Assembly (NCBI GenBank): GCA_900765525.1
Contig: CAAFRY010000050.1
Coordinates: 1 to 25,691 of the forward strand
Length of the DNA stretch: 25,691 nucleotides
Source: an uncultured Blautia sp.
GTDB lineage: Bacteria > Bacillota > Clostridia > Lachnospirales > Lachnospiraceae
Direction of reading: 5' to 3'
Part shown: positions 1 to 8,800 of the stretch, piece by piece
Layout: the number at the start of each line of letters is the position of its first letter
How positions within the stretch are numbered: position 1 is the stretch's first letter
Notes under the pieces: generated by a model
What the model was told of the DNA's origin: nothing
Seen by the model: only the letters and a program-made list of their open reading frames with translations
Databases searched by the model: none
Translations under genes and position numbers: made by a program

Positions 1-19
1 ACTTATTCATGTTTTTGGC

Positions 20-82
20 GGGTCCCAAGGTTAAAAATCCGCTTGCAAGCAAGCTTGCATCGGATTTCCAACCTTTTGACCC
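20..82. repeat. Long imperfect inverted repeat after the zinc-ribbon gene
   Basis: The arms GGGTCCCAAGGTT (20-32) and AACCTTTTGACCC (70-82) pair with a small internal loop. They continue inward through AAAAATCCG/CGGATTTCC (with G-U pairs) to a TGCAAGC/GCTTGCA tip. On the minus strand it starts a few bases after the zinc-ribbon stop codon, so it could end the operon. No T-run follows on that strand, so it is not a textbook intrinsic terminator and may instead be an mRNA 3'-end stabiliser or a small palindromic repeat. Confidence 0.6.
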
Positions 83-87
83 TGGTA

Positions 88-432
88 TCATGCCATATAA
101 ATAATGGCTAAAAATAACAGCTCTGCTCCGTGAAGCAGCAAAAATACCAATGCTATTCCGTAAAGAGCGGTCTGACGGATTCTCTCGTTCTTTCTCCGCT
201 CCTTTTCGTAGGCCTTCTTATAATAGAGATAGCCGTTCTCATAGTTGCACTCCACTCCCCTGGAAGGTGTTTTTTCCTGCACATAAAGAGTGGCTCTTCT
301 ATCCCGGCTTGTATTGCTTTGTTTTTTCCCTTCATCCTGTACACTTCTCACATATTTGCCAATATCATAGCCGCAATATTGGCACAGTCCATAATTATTC
401 CCCACTACGGAATGACAGTTAGGACATCTCAT
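88..432 (-). CDS. Zinc-ribbon membrane protein (hypothetical)
   Basis: A 114-residue protein whose N-terminus carries two CxxC knuckles (CPNC and CQYC, about 14 residues apart), the pattern of a zinc ribbon. A charged, hydrophilic middle follows, then one C-terminal hydrophobic helix (about residues 87-113) that should tail-anchor it in the membrane with the zinc ribbon in the cytoplasm. The ATG at 432 is chosen over the GTG at 438 because a GGGGAGG site sits 7 bases before the ATG. It is the last gene of the kinase operon and overlaps the 51-codon gene before it. Zinc-ribbon/one-helix proteins are common companions of membrane kinases and secretion loci, but the exact role is unknown. Confidence 0.8.
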   Translation of the reverse strand: MRCPNCHSVVGNNYGLCQYCGYDIGKYVRSVQDEGKKQSNTSRDRRATLYVQEKTPSRGVECNYENGYLYYKKAYEKERRKNERIRQTALYGIALVFLLLHGAELLFLAIIYMA

Positions 433-574
433 CTGCACCCCTCCCCTGAAGCCTTTCCAGCTCCTCTCTGATTCTTCTTTTCTTTATACTGATATAGACG
501 CTTCCTACGGAAAGCCCCATGGCTCCCAGAACCATGAGAATTATTCCCAGGGCCAGCCAACTGCTTCCAGACAT
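419..574 (-). CDS. 51-residue single-pass membrane peptide
   Basis: This short gene begins at an ATG that shares one base with the stop codon of the kinase before it (TAATG), an arrangement typical of translational coupling. The product has a hydrophobic helix at about residues 6-28 (WLALGIILMVLGAMG core) followed by a basic, helical tail (KKRRIREELERL). Its 3' end overlaps the zinc-ribbon gene by 14 bases and carries that gene's ribosome binding site. The family is not recognised. The tight overlaps on both sides are the main evidence that it is real; it could be a small regulatory subunit of the neighbouring kinase. Confidence 0.65.
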   Translation of the reverse strand: MSGSSWLALGIILMVLGAMGLSVGSVYISIKKRRIREELERLQGRGADEMS

Positions 575-2469
575 TAAAATCCCCCCTCTGCACTTTCCAT
601 ATAATCCTCTAGCTGCTCCATAGCTTCGTCCGCAGGACTCCCGGCCTGCCGGTAGACGCTTCTGGCCTGGCTGTAATACTCAGCCGCATCCTGATAAAAT
701 TTCTCTGGTTCCTGGCTTTCTTCTCCCTGTTTCAAAAGTACATAAGCCATATGCATAGGAATCTGATAGTCTTCCGGATATTTTTCTTCCAAATCTTCCA
801 GCTGAGACTGAGCCTTGGCATATTCTCCCAGTTCTTCCCATATGACAGCCAGATTCATCTGGTCCCGGTAAGACACGGCATAGGACTTTTCCAAACGCTG
901 GTAACATTCCAAAGCCCTTCTAAGGTAAAGTTTTTCTGAGGAAAGTCCTGCCTTCCCGGCGGCCTCCAGATAAGCGCCGCCCAGTTCTCTCAGGCACCTT
1001 TTGTCACTGCCCAGGCTGTAGGCTTTTTCCAGATAGGCGGCCTGGCTGTCATAATCCTGCAGGCTTCCATAGGCTTTGGCCGCAAGAATACAGCTATAGG
1101 CGGCAATCTCCTTATCCCCGCTGTTTTCCAGGCTAAGGGCCAGCTCCCGGACGGTTTCCATGTCCTCCTGCTCAAAGGCAATCTCCTGTTTAGCCAAGAG
1201 CAGCTCCTTATCCTCCAGGCCGTCCTCCTCCGCTTTTTGGATGATTCTCTGGGCCTGGCTTATTTTGCCCTGTCTGGCCGCCGCCAGTGCCTGGTCCCGG
1301 TAATAAACCGGCGAGCCCTTCTCTTCTCCTGCTTCCTGGTAGTATTCCTCAGCAGAAGCATAATCCTCCATGCCATAATATACATTTCCGATAACATAGA
1401 GAATCTCCGCCTTATCCTCCGGATTCTCCTCTAAAATTCCCCGGTACCTGCCGTCATTTAAGATTTCAATTCCCATGGACAGGGTATCCTGGTCCTCATA
1501 TCTCTGGGCGCTGCGGTAAAAAGCACTGTAATCCTTTCTATAGCTTTCTCTGCCCATTTCCTGCCATCCATAAATACCGGACAGTACGCCTGACACAAAA
1601 ATCCCTCCGCACAGGGCCCAGATAAGCCAGCCCGTACGGTTCAGCACCCGGTAACCGCTGTCCATCTTATACATAAAGTCCAGGGCCTTCCCCATATCTG
1701 CAGCGCTGCGGTAGCGCTTTCTGGGCCTCTCCTCCATGGCTTTCTCCACAATACTGATGAAAGCACTGCTGTAGGGAAGCCGGAACCGGCTCAAAGGAAT
1801 AAACTTCTCTCCGTTGCGTTCCGGCAGCCGCTTTGTCATAAGGGTATAAAAGGAAGCTCCCAGACTGTATATATCCATCCTCCCGTCCAACTGTATCCCG
1901 GAGGAATCCTGATGGCTGGTAAACAATTCCGCCTTGGCATACTGCTCCGGGGCTGCGTACCATTGGCTCAACCCCAGAATACCTGCCTGATACCCGCTGC
2001 CCAGGGAAATATTAAAGTCAATGAGACATACATTTCCTTCTGGTGTAATCATAATATTTGCCGGTTTAATATCACTGTGGTAAACCGGAGGTTTCTGGCT
2101 GTGCAGATAATCCAACACCTGGCAAAGCTGCTTCAGCCAGAGAATCAGCACACTCTCCCGGAACACATAGCCTTCCTTTAAATAATGCTCCAAATCCTTG
2201 CCCTCTATGTAATCCATAACCGTATAAACCTGATTCCCCACTTCCAGGAAATCATATACCTGGGGCAGATACATATGGCGAAGCCGCTTTAAAATATCCA
2301 CTTCCACCCGGAGCTTTTCCCGGCTTATCTTAGCCCCATCCAACAGCTTTACCACCACATATTTTTTCAGCCTCATATGGTAGGCCTTATAAATAACCCC
2401 CGTACCGCCCTTTCCTATATTTTCTATCACCTGGTAGGTGCCGTTTAAAATTTCTCCTCCGTAAAACAT
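574..2469 (-). CDS. Membrane Ser/Thr protein kinase with extracytoplasmic TPR region, altered catalytic loop
   Basis: A 631-residue protein. Residues 1-270 form a Hanks-type kinase domain: glycine loop GKGGTGVIY (19-27), Lys41, catalytic loop HSDIKPAN (131-138), DFN in place of DFG (151-153) and APE (173-175). The catalytic Asp, the Lys and the metal-binding Asp remain, but the Arg of HRD is lost and the activation segment lacks the usual Thr cluster, so it is a non-RD kinase, possibly constitutively active or weakened. One helix follows (about 280-300), then about 330 residues of TPR-like helical repeats expected outside the membrane. A strong AGGAGGAGGG site precedes the ATG. It lies after a 336-bp structured gap, so it may have separate expression from the genes upstream. 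The TPR part may sense or bind an envelope partner. Confidence 0.9.
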   Translation of the reverse strand: MFYGGEILNGTYQVIENIGKGGTGVIYKAYHMRLKKYVVVKLLDGAKISREKLRVEVDILKRLRHMYLPQVYDFLEVGNQVYTVMDYIEGKDLEHYLKEGYVFRESVLILWLKQLCQVLDYLHSQKPPVYHSDIKPANIMITPEGNVCLIDFNISLGSGYQAGILGLSQWYAAPEQYAKAELFTSHQDSSGIQLDGRMDIYSLGASFYTLMTKRLPERNGEKFIPLSRFRLPYSSAFISIVEKAMEERPRKRYRSAADMGKALDFMYKMDSGYRVLNRTGWLIWALCGGIFVSGVLSGIYGWQEMGRESYRKDYSAFYRSAQRYEDQDTLSMGIEILNDGRYRGILEENPEDKAEILYVIGNVYYGMEDYASAEEYYQEAGEEKGSPVYYRDQALAAARQGKISQAQRIIQKAEEDGLEDKELLLAKQEIAFEQEDMETVRELALSLENSGDKEIAAYSCILAAKAYGSLQDYDSQAAYLEKAYSLGSDKRCLRELGGAYLEAAGKAGLSSEKLYLRRALECYQRLEKSYAVSYRDQMNLAVIWEELGEYAKAQSQLEDLEEKYPEDYQIPMHMAYVLLKQGEESQEPEKFYQDAAEYYSQARSVYRQAGSPADEAMEQLEDYMESAEGGF

Positions 2470-2562
2470 AACCCTCCTCCTGTATTTTCCTTGTCCCTTC
2501 CTTTGTGCTTCGCACTCCCGAAATCCCTACAGGTATTCGGATTCCAGGACATCACCTGACAC

Positions 2563-2588
2563 TGGAGGCATGCGGGGGCATTCCTCCA
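2563..2588. other. Hairpin in the leader of the second kinase gene
   Basis: TGGAGG (2563-2568) and CCTCCA (2583-2588) pair, with an inner TGC/GCA stem and a GGGG loop on the plus strand. It lies about 95 bases before the kinase ATG on the minus strand, between that gene and the 14-bp hairpin at 2627-2660. It may be part of a structured 5' leader. Confidence 0.4.
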
Positions 2589-2626
2589 CTGGCCTGTGAT
2601 TTCCTGTTTGGGTTTCTTTTTATAGT

Positions 2627-2660
2627 TTGAGGGCTGCTGCGTATCTGCAGCAGCCCTCAA
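2627..2660. other. Strong 14-bp hairpin between giant surface protein and second kinase
   Basis: TTGAGGGCTGCTGC (2627-2640) is perfectly repeated in inverted form at 2647-2660 around a 6-base loop. On the minus strand, the direction of both neighbouring genes, it is followed by an A-rich stretch and not by Ts, so it is not a standard intrinsic terminator. It may be an RNA processing or stabilising site that sets different levels of the two genes. The rest of the 2470-2805 gap holds only a purine-rich stretch on the minus strand (about 2680-2760) and no convincing gene. Confidence 0.6.
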
Positions 2661-2805
2661 CTTTTCCGGCGATTCTATGCCGTCTTTTTATCTTGGTTTT
2701 GTCTCGTCTTTAAGCTTGTCTTTTGGTCTTATCTTTTAAGCCTGGTTCTCTTTTCCCCGGCTTCTTCACTTAGCAGCTTGGTGTTTTTCGTCTGCCGGGA
2801 TTTCT

Positions 2806-5800
2806 CTATCTCCCGTTCTTATCTGCCTGTCTTCTTCTCCATACCAGGAAGATGATGATTCCGGCTACGGCCAGCACTCCTATGATAGAACCGAAGAATA
2901 AAGGCTTGTTCATATAGTACTGAACCATTACATTAGGTGTAACCAGTACGCTGAGGGCAACAGGTTCACCCTTTCCGTTTACCTGTTTCTGTCCCAGAAC
3001 ATTTCCGGCAGCATCAGAAGCTGTTACCTGGATTTCCTGGAAATCATTAGCGCTTCCAATAACAACATCTATAACACCGTCTGTTTCCTTTAATTCCTCA
3101 GCCTGGTAAACCGTTGTATTTCCGTCTATATCCACAGAAACCTCATCCAAAGCTAAATTATCCTTGGCATCCACAGTCATGGTCCGCTCTGCGCTTCTAT
3201 AGGAACCGCCGTCCTCTACACCAGAGATAACTACAGTAGGAGCTGTCTTATCTACAGCAAACTCTATAGGCAGGTTTCCGCTGCTCTTCTTCACACTGGT
3301 ATTGTTCATGGCATTTGCCGCTTCATCCTGAGTGCTGAGAATTACCGCATAGTTTCCTTCCTGAGCAAAGTTCTCTGCTTTCATGGTGTAGTGGTTCTCT
3401 TTCCACTGGGCTTCTGTTCCAGAGCTTGTAACTGTGTAATCTGTTTTTGCCTTCAGATTTACCAGCTCTCCGTCCCGGTTCACGGTAATGGTGCTGTCTT
3501 TAATAGTATCTACGTTATACTCAATTACCCCTACCTCTTTCTCCTCATTGATGTAGGTGTAGTCTTTCGTGCTGAGCCATTCCTTGGTATCATCGTCCAG
3601 TACATAAACAGAACCATAACGGTTTACAGAGAAGAGAATGGATTCCTCCTTTTCATTGCCGGCCAAATCCACTGCCTTGGCGGTAAGTGTATATAAATCA
3701 TCCATTTTCTCTTGTCTTGCAAAATCACTGAACTTCATCGTCTGGCCGTTTTCCACAGCAGATACTACTTTATTGATGTCTACCTTTCCGTTGTTGGCTC
3801 CGGTAATGGTAACGGTCACATTTTTGCTGTCATAGTTTACGTCTGTAGCCTTAACGCTTGGAGAAACCACATCATTGTTTGCAGATTTATCCTCCACATC
3901 CGTAATCTCCACTTCAGGGGCTGTCAAGTCCACAGTAAACTGGTCCGGTGTATAGTCGGAAGCCTGATTTCCGGCCATATCCGTATATTCCACATCAAAG
4001 GTGTAATCACCATCTGCAGCATATCTTACGGTAGCTGTATGCACGTCTCCGCTTCCTGAAAATCCGCTGATAGAAGGAGTTGAAATACCTCTGCCCTCCA
4101 GGCTTGCGGTAATGGCTGCCTTCACGTCTGCGGCATTAAAGTTATGCTCTCTTACCGTTACCGTAGCGGTTCTTGCTTCCTTATAGTAATTTCCGTTTCT
4201 GGCATTGTTATTGTCGTAAGAAACTGAAATTTCCGGAACTGTCTTGTCAATGGTAAATTCATCTGTCTGTCCGTACTCTGCGCTGTTGCCTGCAAGGTCT
4301 GTACAGCCCAGGGTAAAGGTGTAGTCTCCGTCTGCCGGGAAGGATACCTGGCAGGTACTTGTAGCACTGTCGGAAACACCGATGTTACTGCTGCTGCTCC
4401 AGCCGCCGATGTTGGCCTGTGTTCCGTCAGTATTGGTAATGGTAAATCTTACATTATTAGGGTCAAAGTTTCTGTCTGTTACTGTAACTGTAGCAGTTCT
4501 GGTTTCCTTATAATATTTTCCGTTCATCGGATTATTCAAATCCCAGGAAACAGAAATACTTGGATTGGTTACGTCAATCTTCAGCTCTGTTATCTCGCTC
4601 TCTCCCTGATTTCCAGAGAAATCAACTGCAAAGGCCTGAACCTTAACATCATTGCTGTTATATACATTGGCCGGTACGGTAATCACCTGGCTGAATGTCT
4701 GGTTGCCCTGTACCCTATTGTTGCTGTTGTTTAACAGTTCGATGGTCTGGCTTGCACTTACATTTCCTGTAGCAGAAACGGTATACCATACCCGCTCCAG
4801 ACCGGAATAAGTATTTCCGCCATATTTATCTTCTACATCAATCTGCAGAGTTACATCCTCGTTAAAGATTCCGTTCTGTGCCTGGCTCAGGTTTGTAATA
4901 GTAACTGTAGGCGCAGGTTTGGTACTGTCCACAATCATACCGTCTGAGCTGAAATACTCATAATTTCCGGCATAATCCGTTACCTTGGTGTAAACGATGA
5001 ACTGCTCATCCGGATTTACGGTAAAGGCTGCATATCCTGGATTCTCCCATGATGCTGTGTCTGTGCTTCCCCAGTTATAAGCTTCCAACTGCTCCCTGGT
5101 CATTGCATCGGCTGTTCTGAAATACTGGATTGGATTGATTGGTGAGGTATAATCCGCTGCCTTCATTTCCACATCCACAGAACTTGGATTGAATAAACCA
5201 AAGGTAATATTATGCAGTAAAGTTTCCCAGAAGCCGAAGCCGTTGATGGAAACGGAACCGGTGGGGTTGGTCCAGTCAATGGTAAACTTCGCTTCTGTGT
5301 TCGTAATTGGATTACCATTGGAATCTACATATACAGCAGGATTACCCGCCAGGTCTGTATATGCAAAAGAATGGGTATAATTTCCTTCTGCCTCAAAAGT
5401 AAAGTTGAATTTCCATTGTTCTGCAATTCCGTTAATTCCATTTTCAGCCCATTTTTTCCCATCTTTGATGAGAGCTGTCGGATTCCATACACCGTCTTTA
5501 TATTTTTCTCTTGTAGTAACAGATGACGCTCCAAACTCTTTGCCTTCAGAATAAAAATTATGCTCTGTGATATAAATATCATAAGTTACTGGATTCTGCT
5601 GATAGTTTCGTTCACCAGACAGCACATCAATTTCAGACCCATTAACAGCAAACACTTGCTTCACTATCGGCGCTGTCTTATCAATGACAAAGGATTCGTC
5701 CGCATCATGTGTTACATCTGTTTCATATGTAAGCCCGTAAACCTCTTGGCCCTTTAAATCTTTTCCTGTATCTTCATTCTTAAATGCATCTACACATTCG

Positions 5801-8800
5801 AAGTCTACCTCATATCTGTCTTCACCACTAAATACAAATGTAATCCGAATTTGGCTAAGTTGCTCCTCAGGATTTACTGCTTCTATATTTCCTATTGAAA
5901 CATCCTCAAATATATTCTTACCTGAAAGGTCTTTTAGCTCTCTTAATTCACTGAGTGAGGTGTTTACGTTATATTTCTTCTCTAGTTTCTTATCCGTCAG
6001 TTTAAGAGTTAAATAAAAACCATCCATAGATATATTTTTATCTTTAACCGTCATTACTGCTTTACGATTTCCATTGAAATAATTCGCATTATGTACTGTG
6101 GTATTCTCTGCATTTTGATAATTTACCACTACGGTAGGTCTTGATACATCAATATTAAGCGCTACTGTTTTGCTCTGCTCATTTCCAGCCTTATCTTTTG
6201 CCGTTACCCTAAGCCAAATATTATTATAATCAAAGTCCTCTGTGACTCTGAATTCTATATCGTCAGCTATGATATTCGTGCAATCGGTATCACCATATAA
6301 ATCATCCCATTTTAATTCTTCTTTTGAGGATTTATAAATATTTTTTGATGCCAATACATTAACATCTTCTGTTCTATCTGTCTGGTTTCCACGAAATACT
6401 ATATAGCTAACACTCTCTACTGCTGACGAAACTCCAAAACCTTCCTTCAGTGTACTATAATCCTTTATATTTACATTTGAAATTTTAATCGTATTGTCAT
6501 TTTTTTGCATATAATCCAGATTATATTGCAAAGCAGACTGGTCTGGAATTGTTATCTGAGGTACTCGGTTTTCTATTACCATACCATTAGATGTATATAC
6601 ATAGGAATTCCCTAACCTATCATATGTTTTAACAGCAACTATGTAACTTCCTTCTAAATCTGCTCCATTTTCCGCTGCCCCGATTGGTATATTCTTTATC
6701 TCATCTCCAGTTCCGGCAGTCCACTTATCATCTGGTATTTCAGATAGTTTTGTACATAATTTTTCTTCTTGTATGTCTGCCGAAATATGCAGTACCACAT
6801 ATCTCCAGGCTACACCTGATTTCTCACCCGGCTGTCCTGTTGGCAATCCTACACCGGCTTCCAGAATTTTAACATCTTCATAAAAAGTTTTTTGTTTAAA
6901 CATATCGAAGGTAATGTCACCGATAAATTCCTGCAACTTTGTCTTTCCTGATGTGAGATTTGAAAAAGTTACTTCTGGCGCTTTACTATCGATTTTTACT
7001 GTAAGACTGATGTCCTCTGTACAACATACACCGTTATTATATAAGTTAAGATTTATTGTACACTCTTTGCCTTCACGTAGTTCTCCTATTACAAATTTAA
7101 CATCTAATGCTCCTGTACTTTGATTTTCTTCCGCCATAATGCTGTTATCAGTTCCATCTTGGCTTTCAGACATTCTAATATTTTCAAATAATTTCAACAA
7201 TTGATTATTTACAATATTTAAGGTCAGCTTTTTATCTTCGTAAAGAACATTTCCATTTACCGCTCCCTGCACCCAGAGTGCACCGTCATTTACTATGAAG
7301 CAATCGCTATTCTCATCTGGCTGAATATACTTCCTAGCATTTTCCTCACTCATAGGTATAATAGTCAACTCACCACAGTTTTCCTTGTCTATGCTATACT
7401 GATAATTTAAATTTCCACTCGGTATAGTGCTCCCCACCTTGAGTAAATTACCATTTACCACTGGGTATAGAACGTTTTGATAAGCCTCATATTCCACCTT
7501 ATTTTCCTGAGTACTCTTTATTTTGGGGACTTCAGTTAATTCAGTTGTATCCTCTACACTATATTTATCCTTTTCGCCATATTTATCCTCCAAAATATCT
7601 CCAGCATATACTGCTCCTTCTCCATCAACAAAACTTACCATTTCTTCATTAAAGGTTCCTGCTATTCCATATTCCCTTTCACCAGCATTCACCTTTAATT
7701 TCAATGTTTTTGGTTTGATTTGAGTGGTAAAACCTGAAACTGAGTCCTGATTCACTGTATAATTTGCAGTAATATCATTCGAAACGAGTGTAATTTCTGC
7801 CTTTTTAACATCTATTACATGGTCAATAATATTCCCACTCTCATCTGCTACATTAGCACCATCCAAATGATAAGTTCCTACATTAGCTTTAATCATTTCT
7901 GCGTTGTCATTAAATGGCAAATCGTCCAATTTAAGTGTAATTCCAGTCACTGTAATTTTATCTGTCTTATCATACTCTTTCTCTTCAAAGGAAATTCCCT
8001 CTACATCTAAAGGTTTGGGGGTTATCTTTATACCTTTTTCATTTTTCCCTATTGCGTCTTCATATTCTTTCAGCTCGTCATTGGCGGTCTCTAGATGTGA
8101 ATAGCTAATATTTACATATGCAGATTCCGTAGCCTGTTCAGCATCAAAAGTAACAATACCTGTAACCGTATAAAGGTCCTCTACTTTGCCATCCTTTTTT
8201 ACTAAGTCTATCGTTACGTTACCAGTTCCAGATTTGTTGCCATATTCGACCTCTACATTCCAGTTGCCAGGGTCTCTTGCCCTATCTTCATTAGCAACTA
8301 TAGCCTCAAATCCCAAAGAAATAGTGTCTCCATATATATATTTCCCCTCCGGTTCGTGTATTGTTATGGACTGTCCAGGTTTTCCTTTTACTGTGTAGTT
8401 TTCTTTTACTATCGTCTCTTCGTATTTATCCCCTGTCAATTTACAGCTTACACTATATCCTCCACTCCATTCCCAGGTATAGCTTAAGCTTGCTTCGCCA
8501 TCCTCATCCAACTCACCCTTCATCGTCACACTTGTGCCGCCAGGCTTTGTAATTGTCCACTCAATCTGTTCTCCCGAAAGATTATTTCCATTTCCTTTCA
8601 TATAAACAGTAAATTTTGCTTCTTGTCCCACTATCAGCCCGGTCTTCTCATCTCTTGACAATGTCGCATCTAGAGCTTCTCTTTTTGAAACACTAATAAA
8701 TTTTTCATCTGATTCTACCCCATGTACAGTTACTGTAACTACTGCCGTCCCCATTTCAGCTCCAGTCAGAGTCAATACATTTTTATCTTCCGACTTCTTT

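Noticed and set aside
2445..2660. 71-codon minus-strand frame upstream of the second kinase
   Set aside because: It includes the 14-bp hairpin and overlaps the kinase start in another frame; no ribosome binding site and no protein-like pattern.
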